This document shows positions 22,601-31,556 of a stretch of DNA of 64,000 nucleotides, piece by piece (the stretch's first letter is position 1; each line of letters begins with the position of its first letter). This DNA comes from Bigelowiella natans CCMP2755 (lineage: Eukaryota > Cercozoa > Chlorarachniophyceae), in assembly GCA_000320545.1 (NCBI GenBank), contig ADNK01001130.1, positions 1 through 64,000 of the forward strand, given 5' to 3'. The position numbers and the translations under genes were made by a program. A model generated the notes under the pieces. That model saw nothing but the letters and a program-made list of their open reading frames with translations. It did no database searches and was not told the DNA's origin.

Positions 22601-24602
22601 TCTTGCCGGGGTTCTTCTTCCGTAGCTCGGTAGGTGTAGGTAGCTTGTTGTCCGCTAGGTCCATAAACTCTAACGCATTAACGCTTGACTCAGAGGTCCA
22701 CTCGTCAAGCCGTATCATGTTCTGGCTGATGGTCCTGCCTGACTTCTTTGGCAACTTAGCAAAGTATATCTTGTGATTGTAGAATGATATGATCCCCCCT
22801 AATTTTTCTAGGGCATCCTGTCCGAGGAGTAGTTCCATGGATAAAGTCATGGCTACTCGGGTCTTGATTTGGGTCTCCGCGTCGCTGCCAGGTATCTGTA
22901 GCTTTAGCATTAGCTCACCGACGGTCTTCATGGAAGAGCTTCCGTCTGCTTGAGCATATTTACGTTCTTTCTTAGTCACTTGATCCAATAGTCCTAACCT
23001 TCTTACTGTGCTTAGGCTTATGAAGGACTTCGGCATGCTGCCACTATCCCAAAGGGCAGGTAGTTTCTTGTAGTCTCCGTAGCTGTCTTTAACTTTAACC
23101 TTGGTCATAGCAACTTTGATAGTCCTGTTAGCGTCTTCGTCATTAATGTTGCATACTCCTAAGTTCTTTATGTCGTCTAGGGTCATGGGCTTGTCTTGGT
23201 CCTGCGTTGCTGGTACTGCTGTCTTCGTCGGCGCCTGCTTAAGGTGATCTAATATTCCGTTTATCTGCTGCTGTATAGCATTGATACTGTTCTGCTTTTT
23301 GTTCTTATATTTATTGTTCTTCCCGTTGTTGCTGCCTTGCCATTTGCTGTTGTTATATCCTTGTCCTCTGCCTTTCTTTCTCTTTAACTTCTCGTAGTGT
23401 TCGTTGAGCTGCCTGATCGTCATCCTGGGTCGTCCTTCTTTCCTGTCTCTGCAGTCTTTAGCGGTGTGTTTCCCTTTACGTGAGCAGTATCCGCAACGTC
23501 GGTTACCTTCCCTGTCCTTGTACCAGTCTCGCTGCGGCTTAATAGCGTTAATGTTTCCTATGCCAGGTACCTTAGGGCTGGTAAACTTGCGGTCCTGCTC
23601 CTGCTCGCGTAGGGATATAGCCTGCACTGCTGCCTCCATCGTGGTGTAGCCTTTCTCCGTAACGTAAGTGGATTCCTTTATCTTTAACTTGAACTCTTCA
23701 AACCTTGCCTGATCATCACCTGTGTTGTAATTAAAATCATGTAGTTCGTCGATCATATCCTGGAAGCGCGTGGCAAAGTCTCTAACAGGTTCTCTCTCAT
23801 GCTGCATCATTGCTCTGTATTTTCTAATAGCCTGGGGTAGGGAGTTAGCATCCTGTTCATTTACAAAAGCCTTCATTATCGCCTCAACGTCTCGTAGCCC
23901 ACTAACTGTAGTGTGTATTTTCTCTAGCTGCCTGATCCGGGTCCTGCCTGTCTCGTAAAGGTCCATGGCTTGCTTTATTATAGCTAGCCATTTGAGCTTG
24001 TCGTTTTCGGTGGGGTTAGGGGTAAAGTCGCAGAGTATACTCCTAGCGTTCTTCCACCACCTCCTTGCCTCACCTCTTTTCCCGTTGTATTTCGTTATCA
24101 TAACCGGTGCTGTTTTAACAGACATGAACTGGGTGTTCCGCTGTACCGGCTGCTGCTGCTTGACGGTGCTCTGGGTCGTCCCCCGCGAGGCGCCCAGACC
24201 CCCGTCGTTCCTAAACAAAGCTGCCCACTCTGGAGGTAAGTCTGCTTCGTAATCCATGATGTCCTGCATGATAGCTGCCCAAACATCATGTGTCTGATAC
24301 TTGTATTCTATCGATACTTTCAGTTTGGCGTAGTTGCTCGCCCTGGGTCGCAAGGCTCGTAATGCCATTACGACCTTCTTGCTTTCGGCGGCCACGTCCT
24401 CGTCGTCCGCCTCGTAGAAGTTCTCCAGTGCCTCTGCTGCTGCATCTGCTTTCTTAATCCCGGGTGCTGGTCCCGGCGGTGCCTGTGGAGGTGTTCCTCC
24501 TCCTTCCTTAGCGTCCGTATCGCCCTTCCTTTCCTGTTTCTGCTCGTGCCCTTGCACGGCCTGCGAGCCAAAGTCCTGCTGTTCTTCTAGCTGCTGTGAC
24601 AT
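19629..24602 (-). CDS. Gag-pol polyprotein of the LTR retrotransposon
   Basis: 1657 codons with no stop or frameshift. Gag fills about 1-360 and ends in a zinc knuckle near 367 with spacing CX2CX5HX4C (CGYCSRKGKHTAKDC), one residue longer than usual. The protease active site is DSGS near 519. Reverse transcriptase has LDKNESYMQ and the catalytic YVDDD near 889. RNase H has TDWSK near 1047, then an acidic GEYKA and TDHKP. Integrase starts near 1237 with HGPAHVGEN and ends its zinc region with CRC, not CX2C. Its DDE residues are in QIDVYKYDG, HVDNET and SKVERLH; the last D-to-E gap is only 27 residues instead of about 35. A GPY/F-like segment follows, then about 150 C-terminal residues rich in W and K (e.g. 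LPFEHWYKVLGDLDAEGW) that I cannot assign and that do not look like a chromodomain. Confidence 0.93.
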   Translation of the reverse strand: MSQQLEEQQDFGSQAVQGHEQKQERKGDTDAKEGGGTPPQAPPGPAPGIKKADAAAEALENFYEADDEDVAAESKKVVMALRALRPRASNYAKLKVSIEYKYQTHDVWAAIMQDIMDYEADLPPEWAALFRNDGGLGASRGTTQSTVKQQQPVQRNTQFMSVKTAPVMITKYNGKRGEARRWWKNARSILCDFTPNPTENDKLKWLAIIKQAMDLYETGRTRIRQLEKIHTTVSGLRDVEAIMKAFVNEQDANSLPQAIRKYRAMMQHEREPVRDFATRFQDMIDELHDFNYNTGDDQARFEEFKLKIKESTYVTEKGYTTMEAAVQAISLREQEQDRKFTSPKVPGIGNINAIKPQRDWYKDREGNRRCGYCSRKGKHTAKDCRDRKEGRPRMTIRQLNEHYEKLKRKKGRGQGYNNSKWQGSNNGKNNKYKNKKQNSINAIQQQINGILDHLKQAPTKTAVPATQDQDKPMTLDDIKNLGVCNINDEDANRTIKVAMTKVKVKDSYGDYKKLPALWDSGSMPKSFISLSTVRRLGLLDQVTKKERKYAQADGSSSMKTVGELMLKLQIPGSDAETQIKTRVAMTLSMELLLGQDALEKLGGIISFYNHKIYFAKLPKKSGRTISQNMIRLDEWTSESSVNALEFMDLADNKLPTPTELRKKNPGKTIRQITELLDKTPPADDWDIDKGKKYINKILNEKYSDITKPTTKPSSKLTPVKIELKKGYEECIINDPEHRRPEADWEKIEWQINEWAKEGKIEPSNSPWNVRHVLAKKPTYPFFRLAHNFIRHNRVIKRIQTPTPRIDDVIEHVIGYKYYSSLDKNESYMQTPIHKTSRPITAFSSRHRKWHFVVFPYGLSISGDAFSSQNYRAYTHDGMASVLWVFVFVYVDDDIICTNTVVAQIFLLENIFIRFAHFGFTIRLQKCTFLATRIKWCGYYLEQGRITPNPEKVAALQQAPKPKNAKELKSFLQTAAWILRRFSPTYARTAAAFTTAYRKENSVGLSFAKVWAKAGLDAHFDNLIKLCSNTLLNAKLDTTRPATLWTDWSKLGMAAVLTQDQQIIRVWGRACTAAEAKYSPTKGEYKAMTEAQRKLRYYLLSVPSFTLMTDHKPLLGIDRKLEAPNDEYAAMRADTEEFRDKRTVVYAPGDKQLADYFSRLFEKKVHTQVTPMVNAITFEDGDFLPEPVELQHLQEHLDKYKHKHEVLSDRIYVYTNNVRRTYVPRRTRGALLFTAHGPAHVGENHITALLYHYYWPYKLKEIRTYLRGCRCSSLKAAGVATKESSKSRASKKIKARNFLDIVQIDVYKYDGYHYLTFVDVATGKCWVKKIIKVNVAKKNKGLYKQRLTNCYRTWESELQAIPDEVSINKIPKKLHVDNETSLLQLPHPNIDASPVYYAQSNSKVERLHRTLANLSRINSTTPDKIQGLVNDTFTSGGGIKDKEREEGDDNDDDTESEDEKVPYDGRVLKEGQYVRAKVNLRSRNKQDPFWGGVAKVTERKGRKQYYIYDGNRVTLRHISHLKNYDIGEKLLEDVKVNPTVWERAMPCLGPRPKFDVEYGNNKVRVNDDWRMKIVYLGYPGLRNMERVAMKIKDGKYQLLYLAVPDLPFEHWYKVLGDLDAEGWYGHEPKDEGEFWVSDKGDKVREESITWWLVKFRKR

Positions 24603-24619
24603 TGTTAGTCAAATCGTTT

Positions 24620-24641
24620 CCCGTGTGTGGAAGCCAAAGGT
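24620..24641 (-). other. Candidate primer-binding site and very short leader
   Basis: On the minus strand the 5' LTR is followed by ACCTT and then TGGCTTCCACACACGGG, which begins TGG as expected for a tRNA 3' CCA complement. The whole leader between LTR and start codon is only 39 nt. I could not match the primer tRNA. Confidence 0.5.
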
Positions 24642-24966
24642 TGTTGCGCGTAAGGTGTTCACAGGCCGAGGCGCTACGTGCACAAGTAGGCAGGGGGGGG
24701 GAAGGCACGTTTGCTTCCTTTTGAAGAGTTGTGTTTATTTTTATTAAAGATTATATTTTTATTAAATCGTGCACTGCGTAATCATTCGCGAAGCTTTCGC
24801 GAATGCCGCCGCACGTGGGGCAGCACACTTCCGGTGTGCTGCCATGAGTCCCGCCGGAACCCACGTGCCTATGCTGTATTAATATCTACGTTATCTATAT
24901 TCTATATCCGCGACAACCCCTTTGTTGTCGCACGTGACTTGTGCCCGCGTAGTGGTACGCGCTACA
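24642..24966 (-). repeat. LTR, 5' copy of the element
   Basis: 325 bp copy carrying the promoter of the element. Hairpins: ATTCGCGAA/TTCGCGAAT (24784-24804, 3-nt loop); GCAGCACAC/GTGTGCTGC (24820-24842, 5-nt loop), enclosed by GCACGTGGG/CCCACGTGC (24811-24868); and CGACAAC/GTTGTCG (24911-24930). Confidence 0.95.
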
Positions 24967-24970
24967 GTCA
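24967..24970. other. Target-site duplication, right (GTCA)
   Basis: Matches the four bases at 19248-19251 on the other side of the element. Confidence 0.8.
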
Positions 24971-25872
24971 TCGATACCCCCCCCAAATTGACCACATCCC
25001 ACCAAGCTCAACGTAATTTTGTATTTTAAAGGTATAGGTCTTTTCGAAATGTAAAATACATCTCGGAAATCGTGTGCTTGGATTGGGGGTTGATAGATCA
25101 TCAGACATCAAAAGGGGGGGTGCGGGGATGAGTCTCACACCACGTACCAGATCGGTTTGTGTGCTGAGAGGCTTTTGGGGTTGGCAAGTAATATTTTGGA
25201 TGGAAGATACGCCGATCTACCCCTGCGACTCAAAATCTAGCTCATTTTCTGACAGGAATGGCATGCATCTAGATCCTCATTTTTCTGGTCTGTCGCACAT
25301 CCCATTGGGCTGAAATTAGTGCCTGCGACATCTGCGGTGTTCGTGACGTACATCCCAACTCCAGCGCCGACAAATTCTTCTTCTTTCACTTGGAGCGCAC
25401 AACTTCTCGGGGTGGCGTTCCAGAAAGTCGTTCGGTGATATGAGTCGTAAAAAGTCCATGGAAGAGTTTATGGATAAAATCCGTCGGAAATGCAACATTT
25501 TAGATCTAGATCTACGTGTTGGAGCCGATGAATTTTGGCCGTTTAATTGCCCCAGATGCCCAAACGCCAAACGCTAGTTCCGGTACCCATCTTTTTTCGG
25601 CTAGAATTCAGTATGAGTTTTTCTTGTGCGACATGCAATGTAAGTTGTCTCTTGGAAAAATAGCCAACTCAGTGTCTCCAAATACCCCCATCCGATCCTT
25701 TCGACTTGCGTTGTATCAACAAAACTCAGAACGTCTCTCACCCCGAAGGCCTTTTCAGCAATGATGAAGACCACACTATCATAGAAGAGATTTTCTTCAT
25801 CATAGTCTCACGTAGCACACTATGCTTAGGCATAACGAACATTAAGCAAACGAAAGAAAAAGGATCCCCGGA
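24971..25872. other. 5' spacer of the stress-protein gene
   Basis: About 900 bp with no supported gene. Contains short C and G runs and a moderate number of CTAG words. Some of it must hold the stress-protein promoter. The ORFs seen at 25074-25764 show no family resemblance. Confidence 0.5.
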
Positions 25873-26899
25873 ATGGGAACTGTAAAAGAGGTCTTGATAG
25901 ATTGAATTCAAGCTAATGGGAAGGGGAAAATTGTGTTCAAACTGCAGGGAAAAATTGAATCTATTCTCAATTCATAATTCAGTGTTCGCCATTCTTCCAT
26001 CTCAGAACAAAGAATGTCGCCTTTTGGTATGCCTCGATGGATCCGAGATGAGGCAAGCATCTACTGTCTCTGAAGAAAGTACAGGCTAATTTAAACCACA
26101 TTTTCTTCCAGCAAAGTCGTCCTTGATTGGGTTACAATACACATGAAGAATATTGCTACCAAGGTATCGATAGCTCAGATATCGATAGCATTGCGAAACC
26201 AACCATTTATCTGCAGGTGTCCCTGGTCCATGTTGTAGAATACCCTCTCACAAACGTAGTTCCAGCGGCAGATTTTGGATTGGACTTCGACATGTAGATT
26301 TTTACCTTTCCACACTAGCAAAATTCAAAGATTAAACCAACACACCCTAGCCCGCGAATATCCACTTTGCGTGAATGTAACTAAAATACAGAAAATTTAA
26401 ATGTATGAAACCATGAAGGGATTATGAACATGTCAAGTAAATGGTATATAACTTATTTTGAAAAGTATCTTTGTTTCGACACTAGTATCTTCTATGCGGA
26501 AAATGAAACAGGCTGCGCTGAAGAAAGGACAAGAGTATTTGAAAAAATGCACAGAGTTTTTGAAGGAGAAAAGTAACAATTTACCCGTTAATTGTTTAGT
26601 GATATAGATAAATCTTAATATTTTTCCATAATACAGATTTTCCTGTATCCATTGTAAAGATTATAACATTGAACCCACCTTCAAGTTCCGTCAAAATCGC
26701 ACTCTGTGAATACTCCAATGAAGTCCAACCAGATGTCATAGTTTGTGGCAGCAGAGGTCTAGGATACATGGGTCGTACGTTCCTGGGGTCAGTATCTGAC
26801 TATCTAGTTCACAACGCAAAGTGCACTGTGATGGTGGTTAAGGATGAATTTTCGAGTAAACAACCGGAAAAAGATGATGGAACAGAAAGTATGACATAA
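25873..26899 (+). CDS. Universal stress protein (UspA domain)
   Basis: Nucleotide-binding universal stress protein. The core exons are 26006-26052 (ECRLLVCLDGSEM), 26112-26163 (KVVLDWVTIHMKNIATK), 26217-26293 (VSLVHVVEYPLTN), 26512-26572 (AALKKGQEYLKKCTEFLKE) and 26637-26899. The last exon has the ATP-binding signature of the family, GSRGLGYMGRTFLGSVSDYL (G-2X-G-9X-G-S), then CTVMVV. The junction between 26052 and 26112 works only with a GC-AG intron (AG|GCAAGC), and gives DGSEMSKVVLDW. The phase between the exon ending 26293 and that at 26512 does not fit, so a small exon is missing or a boundary is wrong. A start at 25873 (MGT, donor GTAAAA) is in phase but tentative. Confidence 0.8.
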
Positions 26900-27872
26900 A
26901 GTAGAGAACGTTCGTATATAGCATTTTTAGGGCATGCAATAATTCATCACGTGAGCATGGTTAAAACCGAATAAGGATGACATTCGTTGCCCCGTCGTCC
27001 CATGAACGATATTATTGATCAGCGAGGCCGAGCGAGAACGAAAGTGGTGCTTGCATATTTACCACGCTTTAGCATCATGTGCACATAGGTAGATAGTCTA
27101 GATGGTCTAGATGTATGGGCAGTGCTGCAAGTGTAAACTTAGCATCATGCAGCGCAGCCCCTTTTACGTTCGATGCGATCGTCTTGTTAAGAGCTTTCAG
27201 CAAAGTGTAGCAACGCTAGAACGACAAGTCGCTCAAAAATCAACATGAGTTCCCATTTGTCTATTCCAGTGTTCTGCATGTACCTAGGTACGTCTAGATG
27301 TTTTCTCATCACCTCAACCATTCTATGCCATGCTAGCATGTGCGAAACGAGCTGGTGGGAACGCTACATCTGGGATGCATGGTCTGCACGGCACGGTAGA
27401 ATGTACCAGCCGCCGTTCCCTCTACAACGACTACATAAGTCGATGCTCATTCGAGCGCACAATGCGCATCATTACGCTCGCACGTCGATCGTAACATGCC
27501 GCCATTGACGCCTAAGCAAGACATGATGATCTAGCTAGCTAGTGTCAAAAAAGAATAAAGGTAGGGACAGAGGGACCCCATTCTACGCTAGTACGTCTAA
27601 TGAAGATAAGGGGATCTTCTATCGCGCTAAACGTGCGAGGCGCTCAACGAATACTCGCTAACAAATAAACTACAATGCACATGCAAGTCAAACAACCAAA
27701 GCTTTGCAAATGGTCAATGACTCTGAGTCATCCCACAATGCGAGCTCTGCACGTTGCACGCACGCTATGTGTGTGAAAGTTCAGGATTCAACGACAGCCA
27801 CGCAAGGCGTTATTGGTTTTTACAGCACGGAAGAACTTAAATGCTCTGCAAAATCAATCGCTGTCGCGCTTG
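26900..27872. other. Convergent 3' spacer, CTAG rich
   Basis: No gene supported. Contains TCTAGCTAGCTAGTG at about 27530-27543 and other CTAG, CATG and TGCA words like the other 3' spacers. Confidence 0.6.
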
Positions 27873-29264
27873 CTAGTCATCAATGGTTTTGGTTATGTCC
27901 TGTACTTTGCAATCTAAAATTTCAACGTTTCCCCTTCCTTTTGTTGACGCAGAAACCAAATCAGATATGCTCCGATAAGCCCCAGGATCTATACGCGCGG
28001 TCTACATAAGCCAAAACATACTTAAAAGTTGATTTCGGATTATTTTAGGCCTTATGCACTACCAACTCATAGTCGAAGTCCCAGTTTTCGTTTTCTGTTG
28101 TGCTTAACAAGGGCGTAACGGCCTTTTTGACATCTTTCGCGTTCTTTTCTGGAATGCCCAGCCGAATACGCATCTGTGCCCTTTCAATTGGCAATTGCTG
28201 ATAGATGTATGGTGTCAGATATTTTATAAATGCAAATGTAAATATGATAATCTCTGGATATTTTCCAAATGACATCAATATACTCTTGAGAAGGCGTATT
28301 CATATGTGCATGTTTGAATGTCAATTATGTTTTCAAAAAATTCAGAGAGTGCTGCAGGAACCTTCTTCAAGTCAGGAATAAGTTCCAAAGCCTACAAATG
28401 CAAAGAATTGCAATTTACGCTGTTAAATAGTGCCACTGTTTTTGGCATATCATCATCATCATGATTATCATGATCTGATATCCTATCCTTCTTCTTCCTC
28501 TTTTTCTTCTTTATGCACCTCGGAAATCATTGATACTACCTGTTGTTTTGCACCTCGGTTTGGCTTCAGGGAAAACTTCAACTCCTTCATGGCGGTTTGA
28601 ATGATCGAAATCTATGAATCACGAAATCAAACGTCACGCGAGAGAACGTATTAAAATTTGCCTATGATAGAGATACCGGAAAGGGAAGGTTGTTGTCCGT
28701 GTTGATGCACTTATCAGCCACTATGGTTGCAATTTCATGGAGCTGAAGCAAACAGGATTGGAGTTGTAAGAAGGACAAATGTCGAGGTTCAAAGTTGATT
28801 TTATTTGAAATTTTATAGTATATTGGTTATGGCTGACCGTTTTCTCTGCCTCAGCTTTTCTTTCTTTTTGAGATACTTGAAGCTGGCCTGACTCTAGAAT
28901 CTGGAGGTATGATGTTGCATGAATGATGTGTAGACAAAAAGATGATGAGACAAGGCTGAAATTGATAATGATGATGATGATGACGACGATGACGACGGTA
29001 GCCCCCAATAATGATGATACTGGTAATTGTTACGTTTATGATAAAACTAATAAACCACAATACTCTGTTTCAAACCAGTATATACCGGTTATTGACATTT
29101 GGCGAGCTACATCAGAGACATCGCTATGCGTATGAACTTAAAAACATAAACGTCTAGAACATACCATTTTGCACACTTCAGTTTGGTCAGTTGTACCAAA
29201 GCATCTATCCAAGTCCTTGTCTGTCATGAAGACCACGAAATCGGCAGAAACATGGAGGAGTAAG

Positions 29265-29344
<80 letters not shown>

Positions 29345-29767
29345 AGGAAAGAGGAAGATATCCGTGGATTATTAGTTGTATTTCGTTGTAGGCTCCTGGT
29401 ATGCAGATTAGCCACCAAAAGAATTTGAGTGAAATTGCCCTCACTTTTGGCAAGAGTTCCTTTTGACACATTCGTGAAAACACTGTGAGCTTGAAGCACC
29501 TCATCTATATCTTTTTCCCTAATCACATCAACATTAGGGATGCAAAGATGATGATACTCTTTCGTTTATTCTGACGTACACTTTATTCCTCCATGAGATC
29601 ACTTTGTTCTTGTAGCATGCGATCTCGAACCTGCAAGTCACGTACACCATCGCATTAAGTACGACCCACGTAAATAACGCAAATATTTATTTATACCTCT
29701 TTCCCTTCTTCTTTAACCGCACAATGGCGACATTCGTTAGCCGGACTTGATTTACGGGCGTGAACAT
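27873..29767 (-). CDS. SBDS: SBDS ribosome maturation factor, complete
   Basis: Orthologue of Shwachman-Bodian-Diamond protein, which with EFL1 removes eIF6 from late 60S subunits. Ten exons join in phase: 29697-29767, 29580-29630, 29445-29518, 29165-29220, 28838-28900, 28677-28742, 28540-28611, 28362-28391, 28063-28197 and 27873-28001. The product is 248 aa, as in the human protein (250). Family landmarks include MFTPVNQVRLTNVAIVRLKK, FEIACYKNKV, EKDIDEVLQAHSVFTNVSKG, FGTTDQTEVCK, LHEIATIVADKC, IIQTAMKELKFSLKPN and LPIERAQMRIRL. The last exon reads IDPGAYRSISDLV and ends near DITKTIDD. Reading through the donor after 28063 gives a false stop that would truncate the protein by about 40 residues. 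Introns are small and hold a (CA)n-(GA)n tract. Confidence 0.95.
29270..29341. repeat. Compound (CA)n-(GA)n microsatellite in SBDS intron
   Basis: About 26 bp CA then about 44 bp GA between SBDS exons 29165-29220 and 29445-29518. Confidence 0.95.
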
Positions 29768-30425
29768 CCTCTCTGGGGGAGGGTTCGTCCTTCCTGGAAA
29801 CTTCTGTTCTTGGAGCACCAGAAAAACATGAAAAGCGTGGGCTATTTTACCTATGCGACACATAAATAATGCATGTCATTTTCATGCCGTTCGGGGGCTC
29901 CGACAGTCCGTGCAACTGGGAAATAACTGAAAAATGTGCGGTCATATTCGACTCTACGTACTACCAAAGCTGCTTTTAACCTCTTCTTCGATTGCTGCTG
30001 CTGCTGCTGTGTCCTGTTGATCAGATGTATCGCTTTTGCTGAAAATATGGGGGGATTTCCTGGGAAATCCTGATTTCCTGAGGATTTCAGGATTTCCTTG
30101 GATTTACCTGATTTCCTGGTGACTTCCTAGGACTTCCGTGCGTTTGAAAATTCAACTGTGCACTACCTGTACTCACTAGATCTAACCCTAATAATAACCC
30201 TAGTAGATCTATCTACTGGAGTATCGCATCGCCTACCCACTCCAGACAACCAAATTCGTTAGGATGATCATCGCGGATAAAAGTAGTGGGTTTTCTTGGT
30301 ACGTCAAAACTGATCTCACTCGAAAGAAGCGGAAATGATAATCAGATAAGCACTTTCCGGAATCATCTCGAATGTGATCGGAAGACGCGCTTCTGTCCGG
30401 CACAAACCAAACGTACATCCTCTAA
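29768..30425. promoter_or_regulatory. Divergent 5' spacer with a degenerate repeat
   Basis: Lies between the SBDS and ATP-grasp starts. At about 30052-30135 the motif GATTTCCTG and close variants recur at least five times in degenerate tandem form. Near 30174-30222 there are AGATCTAACCC and CCCTAGTAGATCTATC, partly palindromic. Confidence 0.5.
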
Positions 30426-31556
30426 ATGGGAACGATCTACAACACAACGCTACCTACGCTGCTTGACCAACCCTCGAAGCCTCGAGGCAAGATTACTCTA
30501 ATTGAGTGTCGAGGCGGGAGCGATAAGAATGCTGACGGGCATCGCGGAGACACAATCCCGATCTGCAATGCAATTATCAAGCTTGGTTGGCAGTGTAAAC
30601 CGATCTTCTATTGTGATAAGGACTACAAAATGGTAGAGAAGGAGATCCTGTCATCTCAGGGCTACATCTGTCGGGTAAATCCAGGTACCTACGAAGGCGT
30701 GACCCAAAGTAAGTTGAATACATTGCTCAATGAAGCGGTAAGGAAAGGCATCAAAGGCATGTCAAGCCCAGAATCCATGAAGAAGATGGGCGCTAAAGAT
30801 GCTCTTGTGAGGATTCGAAACCTTCGTTGCGGGTTGAGGGACACGAACGCGTACTACACTCTGAAGGAGCTTGAGGAAGGCTTCTCGCGAAGTATGGCCG
30901 GTGGCAATATGCGCGTTCTAAAACAAAACCGTGGTTCTCAAGGAGAGGGAATATGGGTGTGTTCCTTGAAGGAGGGACAGATAAAAAAAGTTAAAAACGG
31001 TAGCTGCCCACCTGATACGGTACTTTGCCTACAGGAAGCAGTCGATAACCACAAAGAAGAGAAAACCTTAGCGGAATTTACTAAATTCTGCAATAAATAC
31101 CTCGAGGGTGATGAAGGCCAACTCGTTGACCAGCGCTTCTTGCCACGTATTAAGGAAGGAGAAGTGAGAGCATTAATGATCGGAGATAACCCCATTGAGC
31201 TAATTCACAAGAAGCCGGCATGTGGAGGCATCTCCGCAACCTTAAAGTCGGGCGCAGAGTATGTGCGGTATGCACCAACTGATCAGAAGTTTGCTCTTCT
31301 CATGGAATATTTCAAAGAAGATCTTCCAAAACTCATGAACGCCCTTGACATAGGCGAGGAGCTACCTTTGATCTGGACTGTTGACTTCATTCCAGGACCA
31401 AAGAAGGGCGGTCACGACACCTTCCTTGTCGGAGAATTCAATTGTTCATGTGTTGGCATAACGAAACAACTGGATCTAGCCAGCCTTGTTGGGAAGACTG
31501 CAATTACAATCTGCAGTGGCGGCCAGGCACTGATAGGCTCTGAGAAACACTACTAA
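30426..31556 (+). CDS. Intronless Cj0069-family ATP-grasp-like protein
   Basis: A 376-aa protein in a single exon, unlike all its intron-rich neighbours. It resembles the bacterial Cj0069 family (DUF6815) of ATP-grasp-like proteins. Shared features, from memory of the family, are an N-terminal dinucleotide-like segment and the phrases MKKMGAKDALVRIRNL and MRVLKQNRGSQGEGIW. Further along come LVDQRFLPRIKEGEVRALMI and a C-terminal stretch with LVGEFNCSCVGI. Asp and Glu residues in the last block would bind Mg-ATP in an ATP-grasp fold. The substrate is unknown. The start at 30426 is the first ATG and gives MGTIYNTTLPTLLDQ. Homologues also occur in fungi, so vertical descent cannot be excluded; gain from bacteria is an inference from the lack of introns. 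Confidence 0.75.
   Translation: MGTIYNTTLPTLLDQPSKPRGKITLIECRGGSDKNADGHRGDTIPICNAIIKLGWQCKPIFYCDKDYKMVEKEILSSQGYICRVNPGTYEGVTQSKLNTLLNEAVRKGIKGMSSPESMKKMGAKDALVRIRNLRCGLRDTNAYYTLKELEEGFSRSMAGGNMRVLKQNRGSQGEGIWVCSLKEGQIKKVKNGSCPPDTVLCLQEAVDNHKEEKTLAEFTKFCNKYLEGDEGQLVDQRFLPRIKEGEVRALMIGDNPIELIHKKPACGGISATLKSGAEYVRYAPTDQKFALLMEYFKEDLPKLMNALDIGEELPLIWTVDFIPGPKKGGHDTFLVGEFNCSCVGITKQLDLASLVGKTAITICSGGQALIGSEKHY

Larger units (their letters stand above)
19252..24966 (-). mobile_element. Complete Ty3/Gypsy-type LTR retrotransposon
   Basis: 5715 bp element in minus orientation. Two LTRs (19252-19577 and 24642-24966) start TG and end CA. They differ, as far as I can read, by a single A in the run after the G-tract, so the insertion is recent. 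A 4-bp duplication GTCA flanks it. One uninterrupted gag-pol ORF fills the interior. Domain order protease, reverse transcriptase, RNase H, integrase places it with Ty3/Gypsy. It inserted in the divergent spacer between the MFS and stress-protein genes. With intact ORF and near-identical LTRs it could still be mobile. Confidence 0.95.

Noticed and set aside
20176-24252. Plus-strand ORFs inside the retrotransposon
   Set aside because: They are shadows of the minus-strand gag-pol ORF.
24967-24971. Five-base target-site duplication
   Set aside because: Only four bases (GTCA) match on both sides with TG...CA LTR ends.
24971-25764. Second degraded transposon beside the LTR element
   Set aside because: I looked for inverted or direct repeat ends and transposase motifs and saw none.
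28045-28062. Stop codon of a C-terminally truncated SBDS
   Set aside because: A spliced exon at 27873-28001 supplies the conserved tail; the stop lies in the intron.
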